The notes: a model not told the origin generated them from the sequence alone. 35,895 nucleotides of DNA from CAYTYZ01 sp964442385 (GCA_964442385.1 CAYTYZ010000014.1:1-35895), one strand, 5' to 3'. Counted from the stretch's first letter, positions 8,180 through 16,118 are shown. A program made the numbers and translations.

Positions 8180-8365
8180 ATGGCAACTACAGCAAAAGAA
8201 GTTCGAGATTCACTTGGACACAAATACAAAACTAAATATCACAACCGTTGTGCACTTTGTGGCCGACCTCATGGTTTTATACGACTAGTTGGTCTTTGTC
8301 GTCTTTGTTTTAGACGTCTTGCTCACTCTGGCCAGTTACCAGGTTTCAAAAAATCCAGTTGGTAA
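8180..8365 (+). CDS. rpsN: 30S ribosomal protein S14, zinc-binding short form
   Basis: 61 aa, the short (type Z) uS14. Zinc ligands are seen as CALC and CRLC (CxxC...CxxC), and the tail RRLAHSGQLPGFKKSSW is canonical. It lies in the 30S head. The gap to rplE is 3 nt. Confidence 0.97.
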   Translation: MATTAKEVRDSLGHKYKTKYHNRCALCGRPHGFIRLVGLCRLCFRRLAHSGQLPGFKKSSW

Positions 8366-8377
8366 AAAACTAAATAT

Positions 8378-8770
8378 ATGATAAATTCACCTTCACTAGA
8401 TTTACTAATAAGATTAAAAAATGCCTATCTTGCCGGTAAAAAGCAAATTGTAGTACCTGGATCAAAATTTAAAGTTTCCTTACTTGAACTATTGAAAAAA
8501 AGTAATCTAATTGACTCACTTTCAGAAAATACAGAAGGGGGAAAATCAACTGTAACAATAAAATTACTCTATGTAGAAAAAGAACCAGCCTTTAGAGAAG
8601 TAAAAATTTATTCACGACCAGGACGCCGAATTTATGAACGTGCTGATAGTTTACCTTGGGGAGTTTCAAGCACCTCTTTAATTATTGTATCTACCAGCAA
8701 AGGCGTAATGTCTCAGCGACTTGCTCAAAAGCAGAATCTTGGTGGGGAAATTATTGCTCAACTATATTAA
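8378..8770 (+). CDS. rpsH: 30S ribosomal protein S8
   Basis: 130 aa. N-terminal DLLIRLKNAYLAGKKQIVVPGSK and C-terminal RPGRRIYERADSLPWG then STSKGVMSQRLAQKQNLGGE match uS8; the usual TSxGVMTxxxAR has a Lys after Ser. In E. coli S8 represses the spc operon; no target site was recognised here. Confidence 0.95.
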   Translation: MINSPSLDLLIRLKNAYLAGKKQIVVPGSKFKVSLLELLKKSNLIDSLSENTEGGKSTVTIKLLYVEKEPAFREVKIYSRPGRRIYERADSLPWGVSSTSLIIVSTSKGVMSQRLAQKQNLGGEIIAQLY

Positions 8771-8771
8771 T

Positions 8772-9317
8772 ATGAGTAAGATCGGCAAATTACCAGTACT
8801 ATTGAACCCAGGCGTAAATGCCAAAATTGACCATAAGAGTGTCGTAGTTACCGGTCCCAAGGGATCTCTCACTTTAATTCTTCCAGGACAAATAAAAGTA
8901 GAGCAAGTTGAAAATAATTTAATAGTAACTAGATTGTCAGAAGCCAAAATGACCCGAGCAGCCCATGGAGCTACCAGAGCCCACTTGGCCAATATGGTAA
9001 ATGGTGTAGTTACCCCATTTGTTAAGAATATGGAAATAAGAGGTACCGGCTACAAGTTCCAACTATCTGGAAATAAACTAACAGTATTGGCAGGCTACAT
9101 TCACCCAGTATATGTAGATTGTCCTGCTGGTGTTGTTTTCCAGTGTCCAGACGAATCCAAACTGATCATTTCAGGTCCAGATATAGAAGCTGTTGGTCAA
9201 ATAGCCAGCACTATTCGAAAAATCAGGCCACCAGAAGTGTATAAAGGCAAAGGCATTCGCTATACTAACGAAGTTATCAAGTTAAAGCCAGGTAAAACGG
9301 CCAAAACAGGAGCCTAA
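8772..9317 (+). CDS. rplF: 50S ribosomal protein L6
   Basis: 181 aa from the ATG 1 nt after the S8 stop; an in-frame ATG at 8721 lies within rpsH and is rejected. uL6 signature: SKIGKLPVLL, VVTGPKGSLTL, and the end GPDIEAVGQIASTIRKIRPP with YKGKGIRYTNE. It contacts the sarcin-ricin loop region. Confidence 0.96.
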   Translation: MSKIGKLPVLLNPGVNAKIDHKSVVVTGPKGSLTLILPGQIKVEQVENNLIVTRLSEAKMTRAAHGATRAHLANMVNGVVTPFVKNMEIRGTGYKFQLSGNKLTVLAGYIHPVYVDCPAGVVFQCPDESKLIISGPDIEAVGQIASTIRKIRPPEVYKGKGIRYTNEVIKLKPGKTAKTGA

Positions 9318-9319
9318 AT

Positions 9320-9661
9320 ATGATAAACCACGATACTAAAGCACGCCGCATTAAAAGAATCAGATCTTCACTTAAAAATAACCTGGGTATTCCAAGACTT
9401 ACCATTCATCGTACCCTAAAACATATGTGGGCTCAAATAATAGACGACAAACATGGCAAAACTTTAGTAGCATCTAGTACCAAACAAGTAAAAGCCAAGG
9501 GTACAAAAACAGAAAAAGCTGCCTTGCTTGGTAAAGAAATTGCTCTCTTGGCTACAAAAGCTAAAATAGTTAAAATCCGCTTCGACCGTGGACAATTTAA
9601 ATATCATGGTCGTGTAAAAGCCTTGGCCGAGGCCGCAAGAGTTAGTGGCCTTAAATTTTAG
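9320..9661 (+). CDS. rplR: 50S ribosomal protein L18
   Basis: 113 aa. RIRSSLKNNLGIPRLTIHRTLKHMWAQIID and the C-terminal IVKIRFDRGQFKYHGRVKALAEAARVSGL are typical of 5S rRNA-binding uL18. It has an AGGAG-like stretch 7 nt before ATG, but this is the coding end of rplF and probably fortuitous. Confidence 0.95.
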   Translation: MINHDTKARRIKRIRSSLKNNLGIPRLTIHRTLKHMWAQIIDDKHGKTLVASSTKQVKAKGTKTEKAALLGKEIALLATKAKIVKIRFDRGQFKYHGRVKALAEAARVSGLKF

Positions 9662-9674
9662 TATTTATTTATAT

Positions 9675-10148
9675 ATGGCAAACCAATCAGAAAACGTACT
9701 AATCAAAGAAGCCTTTAAACAACCAGATTTTAAAGAAAAAGTTGTAGAAATTAAAAGAGTTTCCAACACTACCAAAGGGGGCAAGCAAATTGCCTTTACT
9801 GCTCTAGTAGTTTCAGGAGATCAAAAGGGAAAATTGGGTATAGGTTTTGGCAAAGCCAAATCAGTTTCTGATGCCGTTCAAAAAGCCACTGCTAGAGCCA
9901 GACGAACCATGAGCAGTGTAAATATAACTGCTGCTGGTGGTATTCCACACCAAGTAAGCGTCAAATATCACTCCGCTAGTATTATGATTCGACCAGGTAA
10001 AATTGGAGATGGTATCAAAGCCGGTGGTGCTGTACGCGCAGTAGTTGAAGTTGCTGGTGTTAAAGATATTGTCAGTAAAATCAAAGGGTCACGCAATAAA
10101 TCATTAAATGTTTGGGCTGCCTACAAAGCTCTTTCGGCCTTAAAATAA
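9675..10148 (+). CDS. rpsE: 30S ribosomal protein S5
   Basis: 157 aa from the ATG at 9675, 13 nt after rplR; an in-frame ATG at 9645 lies inside rplR. uS5 signature: VEIKRVSNTTKGGKQIAFTA, GIGFGKAKSVSDAVQKA, and GAVRAVVEVAGVKDIVSKIKGS. L15 follows directly; the gene for uL30, normally between them, is absent. Confidence 0.96.
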   Translation: MANQSENVLIKEAFKQPDFKEKVVEIKRVSNTTKGGKQIAFTALVVSGDQKGKLGIGFGKAKSVSDAVQKATARARRTMSSVNITAAGGIPHQVSVKYHSASIMIRPGKIGDGIKAGGAVRAVVEVAGVKDIVSKIKGSRNKSLNVWAAYKALSALK

Positions 10149-10153
10149 TCACT

Positions 10154-10576
10154 ATGTCAATCCTATCCAACTTATCCAAAGTAGTTACAGGCAGATCAGG
10201 ACGTGTCGGACGAGGAATCGGTTCAGGCAGTGGTGGCCATACAACAGGTAGGGGAACCAAAGGCGACAAAGCTCGTGGTTACACTAAACTGACCTTTGAT
10301 GGTTCTAAAATCAAAAAGTCCTGGATCCAACGTACACCTCGTCTTCGTGGTAAAAACAAATTAAAGACCTTTGAACAAACCTTTCTGCCTATTTCGTTAT
10401 CCTTTTTGGACAAATGGTACAAAAAAGGCGCCACCGTAGACCAAAAGTCTCTTGAAAAACTCACTGGAAAAAACCAAGTCGTATTCAAAATCGTTGGAAC
10501 TGGTAAACTGACAAAGAAGCTGATTCTCAAAGATATCAAGGCAACTGCCTCAGCTCTCGCAAAACTTAACCAATGA
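10154..10576 (+). CDS. rplO: 50S ribosomal protein L15
   Basis: 140 aa. The start at 10154 (5 nt after rpsE) gives MSILSNLSKVV then GRVGRGIGSGSGGHTTGRG, the glycine-rich uL15 N terminus; an in-frame ATG at 10112 lies within rpsE. It ends in TGA within ATGA shared with secY, so the two are translationally coupled. Confidence 0.95.
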   Translation: MSILSNLSKVVTGRSGRVGRGIGSGSGGHTTGRGTKGDKARGYTKLTFDGSKIKKSWIQRTPRLRGKNKLKTFEQTFLPISLSFLDKWYKKGATVDQKSLEKLTGKNQVVFKIVGTGKLTKKLILKDIKATASALAKLNQ

Positions 10577-11853
10577 GCAAAGCAACCCAACTTTTAAGTC
10601 TTTATTCAGAAAGTTTAAAGACCCCAATTCTACGATCCAAGGTTCTTTTTACTGTATTCTTGCTTTTGGTTTTTAGATTAATAGCCCATATCCCTGTTCC
10701 TGGTGTAAACCTAAGTTTATTGCGTCAATTTTTTGACCAAAACCAACTTCTTTCACTTTTAAACATATTTTCTGGCGGTACTTTGGCTAATTTTTCTATC
10801 GCAGCCTTAGGCCTTCAGCCTTATATCCAGGCTTCTGTGATTATCCAGCTTTTGTCCATGCTTTATCCCAAACTAGATGAACTGCGTAAAGAAGGAGAGT
10901 ACGGTAGACAAAAACTAAATCAGTACATGCGTATTCTTACCATACCAATTGCTTTCATCCAGGCCTTTGTTATGTATAGCCTATTAAGGTCACAAAATAT
11001 TATTGCAGTGTCCTCGCCTCTTACTATTATGGCACTACTTTTTAGTATGGTAACGGGCACTATGATTATTCTTTTTTTTGCCGAAATGATCAACAATTAT
11101 GGACTAGGAAATGGTACTTCAATGCTAATTTTTGCTGGTATCGTAGCCTCTATGCCTCTTTCGATTTTTCGCACAGTTTCGGTAGCAGATTTTAGCAGTC
11201 CCCAAACCCTAGCTAATTTTTTAACCTTTTTGCTTGTTGTTGTTGTCCTAATTGCGGGAGTAGTTTTTGTTGAAGAAGCCGTTATGCGCGTTCCTATCCA
11301 CTATGCCAACAGAGGTCAAAAAACCTACATGCCTATTAAAATTGATACTGCTGGAGTTATGCCTATTATTTTTGCAGTATCCTTAGCTACAGCGCCATCT
11401 CTACTTGGTCAGTATTTATCTCAAACCACTAACCCTCAGCTAATTCAAATTGGTCGAACCCTTTCATCTGCCTTTGCCACCAGTAGTTGGATTTACATTG
11501 GTTTTTATTTTCTCCTCGTAGTAGCCTTTACCTTTTTCTATACCCAAGTAATTTTTAAACCCAAAGAAGTTAGTGAGGAACTACGCAAGTCTGGTGGTTT
11601 TATCCCAGGCGTTCGCCCTGGCCTTTCTACCCAGTCTAGGTTTGAATATTTAGTAAATAGGCTAATGCCAATTGGTGGAATCTTTTTAGGCCTTATTGCC
11701 ATCCTGCCAATCGTTGCTCAAAAAATGACAGGTATAACCTCTTTGACAGTTGGCGGCACTTCAGTTTTAATTGGTGTTTCAGTTATTATTGACCTTACTA
11801 AAAGGATAGAAAACGTCGTACAAATGTACCGCTACGAACGTCTTAGCTATTAA
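10573..11853 (+). CDS. secY: Protein translocase subunit SecY
   Basis: 426 aa with ten predicted membrane helices, the channel of the Sec translocon. Recognised by FRLIAHIPVPGVN in helix 1, FSGGTLANFSIAALGLQPYIQASVI (plug and helix 2), YGLGNGTSMLIF, and the cytosolic loop GGFIPGVRPGLST that contacts SecA and the ribosome. It overlaps rplO by 4 nt (ATGA) and adk by 1 nt (TAATG). SecE and SecG are not in the window. Confidence 0.97.
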   Translation: MSKATQLLSLYSESLKTPILRSKVLFTVFLLLVFRLIAHIPVPGVNLSLLRQFFDQNQLLSLLNIFSGGTLANFSIAALGLQPYIQASVIIQLLSMLYPKLDELRKEGEYGRQKLNQYMRILTIPIAFIQAFVMYSLLRSQNIIAVSSPLTIMALLFSMVTGTMIILFFAEMINNYGLGNGTSMLIFAGIVASMPLSIFRTVSVADFSSPQTLANFLTFLLVVVVLIAGVVFVEEAVMRVPIHYANRGQKTYMPIKIDTAGVMPIIFAVSLATAPSLLGQYLSQTTNPQLIQIGRTLSSAFATSSWIYIGFYFLLVVAFTFFYTQVIFKPKEVSEELRKSGGFIPGVRPGLSTQSRFEYLVNRLMPIGGIFLGLIAILPIVAQKMTGITSLTVGGTSVLIGVSVIIDLTKRIENVVQMYRYERLSY

Positions 11854-12464
11854 TGGTCATTTCAATTATCGGCCCTTCTGGCTCTGGCAAATCCACCCAA
11901 GCCAAACTCCTTGCCCAAAAATATCGCTTAAGCCATTTTTCTGTTGGTGCCCTTTTTAGACAAGAGATTGAAACTAATAGCGCTTTGGGTCAAGAATTGC
12001 GTCCTTTTGTAGATGCAGGCAAGTGGGCCCCAGACGAACTAGCCTTGAAACTAATTGATACAAATTTAGCCAAAGTTGACTATCGCAATCTGGTTATAGA
12101 TGGTTTTCCACGCGTTTTATCGCAGGGACGTTTGTTTGAAGAGCTTTTATTTAAAAACCACTCTACTTTAGATCAAATATTTCATATAAACATCCCATTT
12201 TCTGCCATTTATGCCCGTCGGGCCAGATCCGAGGCTACTTCTCCTACCGGTGAATTCTCTGATCCTGGTCGTAGCGATGAGACAACAGAAACCATTTTGG
12301 CTAGGCAAACCAGCTATGACGAAAGTATCCTGCCAATTTTAGACTATTATGCCCAAAAAAATCTCCTAACCCAACTGGATGGCACCCCAGATATTGATGT
12401 TATTTTTAGAAACCTAACCAGGGCCTTAGAAAAGTTAAATATTTCCAAAAACAATAATGGCTAA
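11853..12464 (+). CDS. adk: Adenylate kinase
   Basis: 203 aa. It converts AMP and ATP to two ADP. P-loop GPSGSGKST (7-15; most Adk have GxPGxGKGT), GALFR in the AMP site and DGFPR are seen. The lid is of the short kind without the CxxC zinc knuckle (RSEATSPTGEFSDPGRSDET), with RSDET in place of RxDD. The secY-adk-infA order is common, though map is missing between adk and infA. It overlaps both neighbours by 1 and 8 nt. Confidence 0.92.
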   Translation: MVISIIGPSGSGKSTQAKLLAQKYRLSHFSVGALFRQEIETNSALGQELRPFVDAGKWAPDELALKLIDTNLAKVDYRNLVIDGFPRVLSQGRLFEELLFKNHSTLDQIFHINIPFSAIYARRARSEATSPTGEFSDPGRSDETTETILARQTSYDESILPILDYYAQKNLLTQLDGTPDIDVIFRNLTRALEKLNISKNNNG

Positions 12465-12672
12465 AACCACATCCGACGTCCAAATCAAGGGAAGAGTCAT
12501 CGAGGCCTTGCCAAATACCCTATTTCGCGTAGAAATTGACGGTGGCAAAGTAATTTTATGTACTATTGCCGGCAAGCTTAGAATTCACCGCATTCGAATC
12601 ATCACCGGAGACACTGTCACTGTAGTTCCCGATCCTTACGGTCCCAAAGGGCGAATAGTTTTCAGAGGTTAA
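12457..12672 (+). CDS. infA: Translation initiation factor IF-1
   Basis: 71 aa, a single S1-like OB fold. GRVIEALPNTLFRVEIDGGK and HRIRIITGDTVTV are typical of IF-1, which blocks the A site during initiation. It overlaps adk by 8 nt and ends this half of the superoperon; rpmJ, its usual neighbour, lies 3.3 kb further on. A weak stem (AGAGG 12664-12668 with CCTCT 12680-12684, then TTT) might terminate transcription. Confidence 0.95.
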   Translation: MAKTTSDVQIKGRVIEALPNTLFRVEIDGGKVILCTIAGKLRIHRIRIITGDTVTVVPDPYGPKGRIVFRG

Positions 12673-12876
12673 AACCCCTCCTCTTTTCTTCTTTCTCTGC
12701 CGGATCAATCTTTATACTTACAGTTGCTCTTTCAACATAAACAAAACCCCCATGTCGTCTTTTTTTACTACGCGATAATTAACATTACAATAACCCCATA
12801 AATCAAATCTTGTGTCACCTTGTTCTTTTTGTTTAATTCAAATCAGTTAAGTTAAGTCTTTAGCTAAATCTATCAT
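12662..12876 (-). pseudogene. Possible decayed small ORF in the 301-bp gap after infA
   Basis: The stretch 12673-12973 has no intact gene. On the minus strand a protein-like reading runs from ATG (12876) through two stops (TAA, TGA) into RFDLWGYCNVNYRVVKKDD, then must change frame at a run of five G to continue as FVYVERATVSIKIDPAEK and stop at 12662. Adding one G would restore the frame. The codon pattern looks coding, but no family is recognised and chance remains possible. Confidence 0.25.
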
Positions 12877-12928
12877 ATAATTTATCCCACTTTTATAATT
12901 TTTACTAATAATAAATATTTTTAAATTT

Positions 12929-12955
12929 AGGCCCCGCAAACAAGTCGCGGGGCCT
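12929..12955 (-). terminator. GC-rich hairpin downstream of the secreted-protein gene
   Basis: Perfect 9-bp stem (AGGCCCCGC at 12929-12937 with its complement at 12947-12955, 9-nt loop), 18 nt past the stop of the minus-strand gene. The tail on that strand is AAATTT and not a clean U-run, so termination is likely but not certain. Confidence 0.5.
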
Positions 12956-12973
12956 GCTTACTCTCCTTTTCAG

Positions 12974-13525
12974 CTATTGTGGCGCTTGCTCCACGCTATT
13001 GATATAGAACACTTCTCGGTACACATTAACATAATATGTACCACGGCTTCCGTAAAAAAGCGAAACCTCGTTTGCAGGCCTCACATAAGGTGTCGTCGTT
13101 CCGTTTGGATACCAACGAACCTCGTTGCCACAAACCTGGAACTTGCCATCGACAACTGGATAGGACTTGCAGTCCTCAGCAATCGTGACAAAGTCATACC
13201 ACCCCCAGTCTTTGACGAAAGTGCTGTGGGTTTCAATCCGGTAGGTAACGCCATTTGCGGCAACTGACAACTTGCCGTTGTCGTAGTCCATTGTCCCCAG
13301 GTATTGCTCCTGGGCAGTAGTGACCCGAAGGCCATCGACGCAGGCGGTAAACCGCACTTTCAGTCCGGTTGGATCCTTGTAGGCTGGGTGGAACACCCAG
13401 TCATTGTCAATCCACCCGTACGTGTAATAGGCGTCACAGCGCCAGGTTTCAGCCTGGCTTGTCATTGGCGCACCGAATAGGGCAATTGCAGCCAACACGG
13501 CCACGATCATGTTTCGAATGTTCAC
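12974..13525 (-). CDS. Secreted protein of unknown function, four cysteines
   Basis: 183 aa from a GTG start that is preceded by AAGGAG, a clear Shine-Dalgarno unlike those of the ribosomal genes. It has a classical signal peptide (basic start, hydrophobic 7-18, cleavage after SQA at 25). The mature part is rich in Tyr and Trp and has Cys at 30, 62, 119 and 132, enough for two disulfides. No lipobox. It has a consensus promoter and an approximately 80-nt leader containing a small hairpin (TCACAA 13575-13580 with TTGTGA 13586-13591). GC was 33 of 60 bases in a sampled stretch, against 19 of 60 in rpmC. No family recognised; an extracellular role is inferred from the signal peptide only. Confidence 0.75.
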   Translation of the reverse strand: MNIRNMIVAVLAAIALFGAPMTSQAETWRCDAYYTYGWIDNDWVFHPAYKDPTGLKVRFTACVDGLRVTTAQEQYLGTMDYDNGKLSVAANGVTYRIETHSTFVKDWGWYDFVTIAEDCKSYPVVDGKFQVCGNEVRWYPNGTTTPYVRPANEVSLFYGSRGTYYVNVYREVFYINSVEQAPQ

Positions 13526-13616
13526 GTTTCTCCTTTTAGCTGAATTTTCAAGAGCGATTTAGAAAAAGCCCTCATCACAAGCGATTTGTGACTTATGCAT
13601 TTTCTTAACCTATTAT

Positions 13617-13645
13617 CTTATAAGACAGCCCATAATACATGTCAG
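13617..13645 (-). promoter_or_regulatory. Promoter of the secreted-protein gene
   Basis: On the minus strand CTGACA (13645-13640), 17-bp spacer, TATAAG (13622-13617). The start would be near 13610, giving a leader of about 80-85 nt ending in an AAGGAG ribosome-binding site before GTG at 13525. Confidence 0.65.
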
Positions 13646-13665
13646 TCACATAACAATTACATAAC

Positions 13666-13695
13666 AAAAAAAAGGCCGTGCATAAAGCACGGCCT
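13666..13695 (-). terminator. Rho-independent terminator
   Basis: Perfect 9-bp stem AGGCCGTGC (13673-13681) with its complement (13687-13695), loop ATAAA, followed on the minus strand by a run of eight T. It lies 17 bp after the stop of the small membrane-protein gene. Confidence 0.9.
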
Positions 13696-13712
13696 GGGGA
13701 GCTCTCCGACTC

Positions 13713-13991
13713 CTACATAAAAAGCCTAACGACAAATCCTGTGGCCAATCCACCAAGAATCTTGTAAACCGTCGGCATCACTATCTGACCATATGATCTG
13801 TCAAAATAGTTATCATTACCAGAAGAGCTGGTTACAACACCAATCATGCTACTGAATCCCATTATGTGAAAGAGATTTGGTACGGGCACACCATAAGGTG
13901 TAGTAACAAACCATCCCCACATTAGTTGAAAAGCCAGGGCTTCAACAAATCCAAGCGCAATTATAAGAACTATCTTGCTTAAAGTTGCCAT
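13713..13991 (-). CDS. Small membrane protein of unknown function
   Basis: 92 aa from the ATG at 13991, chosen because AGAGGTG lies just upstream at good spacing; an in-frame start at 14039 would add 16 residues. Hydrophobic segments at about 6-28, 36-52 and 74-91 suggest two or three membrane helices, with a short loop SSSGNDNYFDRSYGQ. It is followed by a textbook terminator. It shares SD usage and orientation with the secreted-protein gene next to it. A weak promoter (TTGATA, 17 bp, TATAGG) lies upstream. No family recognised. Confidence 0.65.
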   Translation of the reverse strand: MATLSKIVLIIALGFVEALAFQLMWGWFVTTPYGVPVPNLFHIMGFSSMIGVVTSSSGNDNYFDRSYGQIVMPTVYKILGGLATGFVVRLFM

Positions 13992-14166
13992 TTTGTTCAC
14001 CTCTTTATGTTCAAGAACTATTTTTGATACCACAGCCATTTAGCTTTTAAACAGTAGTGGTTTTTCAGATTATCCTATAGCAGTAGCTATATTAGCTATC
14101 AAACACATAACACCTAGCTAACAATATCAATTAGTGTGGCCCCAAATACTTTATTACTGGGCTTTT

Positions 14167-14175
14167 TGCTAGGAT
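14167..14175 (+). promoter_or_regulatory. Extended -10 promoter, leaderless start
   Basis: TGC followed by TAGGAT (14170-14175), no good -35. Six nt separate the -10 from ATG at 14182, so transcription should begin at the start codon. An alternative -10, TATAGT at 14175-14180, would put the start inside the gene. Confidence 0.5.
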
Positions 14176-14181
14176 ATAGTA

Positions 14182-15123
14182 ATGAATACTGCAAGGCAGG
14201 AGTGCTATCAACAGCTAATAAAACATTTGCAGGAATGCAAAACCAAGCAGGAAAATAGCCTGATTGTCACGGCCACTGGAATGGGCATAAGCTTCTTAAT
14301 CAAATCTTATATACCCAGTACTGCAAAAGATACACTATATATAGATACCCCCACCTTATCACTTGTTCCTAAATTGCAAAACATTATCGATCTACCCTTA
14401 TCGTCAAATCTTGAATTTATCGAAGCATTTTTTAAAAAACTAAATCTTAACCAAAAAATAATTTTAATTTGTTCCGAACCCGAGGTTCTAAACAGTCAAG
14501 CTTTTTTAAAAAGCCAACTTCGAAAAAAGTTTTATAGTCATTATTATTTTGGCTGTCGCACCAGAGAGGACAATGACCTATTTTGTCTAGACCTAAATCC
14601 CAAGTTAACCAGCCAACAATTAAAACTAATTTATCAATTTTCGGGTGGTTGGGCCAGAATAAGCAAGTATTTTTCGCTTCATCCTGAATATTTATCCAAT
14701 CCAAAATCCGATTTGACCATCTTGGATTCTTTGAAAACAGCCTATCTTGGATTATCCCTTAAATCCAAAGAGAAGTTGAATATTGTAAAGGATAGTAAAC
14801 TTCAAGTCGGTCTTTTTACCAATCTTGATTCCGAAAGTAGCAATTTAGATGTTTCGATTTATCCAGATTTGAGCTTTGTAGAAAATGGGGTGTTAAGCAA
14901 ATTTAAACTTACCAAATCCGAATATGATATTGTAAATTTTTTAATCGGGTCTAGCTCTGTTATCACTAGGGATAAAATTTCAGATATTCGATGGGGAGAA
15001 GGTAAGTACGACAGCTTTTCTGACCAGGCTATAAATATGCTGGTTAGTCGCTTGAATAAAAAACTTAAATATTATTTATTACAAACCGTACCTAGAGTCG
15101 GCTACAAACTTGTCAGACGCTAA
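14182..15123 (+). CDS. Winged-helix (OmpR/PhoB-type) regulator with degenerate ATPase-like N terminus
   Basis: 313 aa. Residues 240-313 form a Trans_reg_C winged helix: FKLTKSEYDIVNFL, VITRDKISDIRWG, INMLVSRLNKKLKYY and TVPRVGYKLVRR are the usual LTxxE, W, RLRxKL and RGxGY elements. The N-terminal 240 residues are not a receiver domain. They start like a P-loop ATPase (SLIVTATGMGISFLIKSYI at 26-44) but lack the Walker A Lys, and KIILICSEPEVL resembles a Walker B strand. This suggests a decayed STAND/AAA-type sensor, an inference from layout. The end overlaps the next gene by 14 nt, so the pair is probably co-expressed. Confidence 0.75.
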   Translation: MNTARQECYQQLIKHLQECKTKQENSLIVTATGMGISFLIKSYIPSTAKDTLYIDTPTLSLVPKLQNIIDLPLSSNLEFIEAFFKKLNLNQKIILICSEPEVLNSQAFLKSQLRKKFYSHYYFGCRTREDNDLFCLDLNPKLTSQQLKLIYQFSGGWARISKYFSLHPEYLSNPKSDLTILDSLKTAYLGLSLKSKEKLNIVKDSKLQVGLFTNLDSESSNLDVSIYPDLSFVENGVLSKFKLTKSEYDIVNFLIGSSSVITRDKISDIRWGEGKYDSFSDQAINMLVSRLNKKLKYYLLQTVPRVGYKLVRR

Positions 15124-15943
15124 TCCAGAACTAGTTTTACCAGATAGGGTCACTTACCCCAAACATCTTTTTTTTTACAAAACCCAAGGTGTTATTTTAC
15201 CCTTACTTGATGACGATGAGCACCAACCTTTGGACAAAGTTGAAGGCGAGGTGATCAAGATCAGACCAGAGGTCACAGCTCAAATAAAAGGCTTGGTAGA
15301 CAGGGGTTATCCCTTGTTACTGGCAGTCCACGCCATTTGTAATGCCCACAAGTCAGCGTCTGACCTGCCAGATAGAAGTCACCCCACCATGTTAATGGCC
15401 ACAGTGGGTGTTCCTTCAGTAGGCAAATCAGCTTTTTGCCTTTTTTTGGAGAAAACTTTTAGTATCCCTTCAGTAAACATGGATCCCTTTTCAGACAACA
15501 ATAGTCTCGATGATTATCGGGACATGCAAATACAGCCAGAAGATGTTTATTCATCTAGAGCCAAAAATGCAGGCCAAAAACCAAAAATCACACTTGGGTC
15601 TTGTCTCGACAATGCCCTTGATATGCTTTTATCACATCAATCGGCCAGACTTATCAACTTAGATTGCCCAGGAATTGTAGCTGAGGTAGGATTATTACGT
15701 CAAACAGATGGCTTTGACCTGCTTCGAGGTGCCACAGATGCCAGCTTTTGGATCATAGCCGGTGTTACTGATCGCAAAGAGGAGCTAGAGATAGTTACCA
15801 GAAACAATCGACTTCATTTTACCTATTGTCCTGGTCCAGCGTTTTCAAACGGCGAGTTTAATGGGAACCTTCGAGCTGAAAACTTTGATTTTCTAACTTC
15901 TGAATTGTCAAATAGACTACCCAATGTCTTTAAAAGGGTCTAG
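15110..15943 (+). CDS. P-loop NTPase of unknown function
   Basis: 277 aa from a TTG start inside the 3' end of the regulator gene. Walker A is GVPSVGKS (100-107) and a Walker B-like strand is LINLDCPG. The 90 residues before the P-loop and the region after it match no family I can name; the last part (GVTDRKEELEIVTRNNRLHF) resembles SIMIBI/kinase-type NTPases in general only. With its upstream neighbour it forms a regulator-NTPase pair inside the island that splits infA from rpmJ. The TTG start is the weakest point; no in-frame ATG occurs before residue 94, so a later start would remove conserved-looking sequence. Confidence 0.65.
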   Translation: MSDANPELVLPDRVTYPKHLFFYKTQGVILPLLDDDEHQPLDKVEGEVIKIRPEVTAQIKGLVDRGYPLLLAVHAICNAHKSASDLPDRSHPTMLMATVGVPSVGKSAFCLFLEKTFSIPSVNMDPFSDNNSLDDYRDMQIQPEDVYSSRAKNAGQKPKITLGSCLDNALDMLLSHQSARLINLDCPGIVAEVGLLRQTDGFDLLRGATDASFWIIAGVTDRKEELEIVTRNNRLHFTYCPGPAFSNGEFNGNLRAENFDFLTSELSNRLPNVFKRV

Positions 15944-15971
15944 CCCATTCTCCCCTTTGCATTCTGGGTAA

Positions 15972-15977
15972 TATAAT
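15972..15977 (+). promoter_or_regulatory. -10 box of the rpmJ-rpsM-rpoA operon
   Basis: TATAAT at 15972-15977, no clear -35. The start would be near 15984, leaving a leader of about 20 nt to the rpmJ ATG. This promoter replaces read-through from infA, which the island interrupts. Confidence 0.5.
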
Positions 15978-16003
15978 GTAGAATAGACAAGTCTTTTTAT
16001 CCT

Positions 16004-16117
16004 ATGAAAGTAAAATCTAGCATCAAGCTACGTTGTAAAAATTGTAAAATCGTTATCAGGCGGGGAATCCGCAGGGTCGTGTGTTCTACCAAGAAACATA
16101 CCCAAAAACAGGGCTAA
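16004..16117 (+). CDS. rpmJ: 50S ribosomal protein L36
   Basis: 37 aa: MKVKSSIKLRCKNCKIVIRR then CSTKKHTQKQG. Zinc ligands C11, C14, C27 and H32 are all present, so this is the zinc-binding form of bL36. It ends 1 nt before rpsM. Confidence 0.95.
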   Translation: MKVKSSIKLRCKNCKIVIRRGIRRVVCSTKKHTQKQG

Positions 16118-16118
16118 T

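Noticed and set aside
10573..10576. TGA recoding (alternative genetic code)
   Set aside because: TGA ends L15, the Nudix protein, the exonuclease and Gmd at the expected places, so it is a stop here.
14138..14166. Terminator-like stem (CCCA/TGGG then T-run) before the 14182 gene
   Set aside because: Only four or five pairs with a long loop and no plus-strand gene upstream that would need it.
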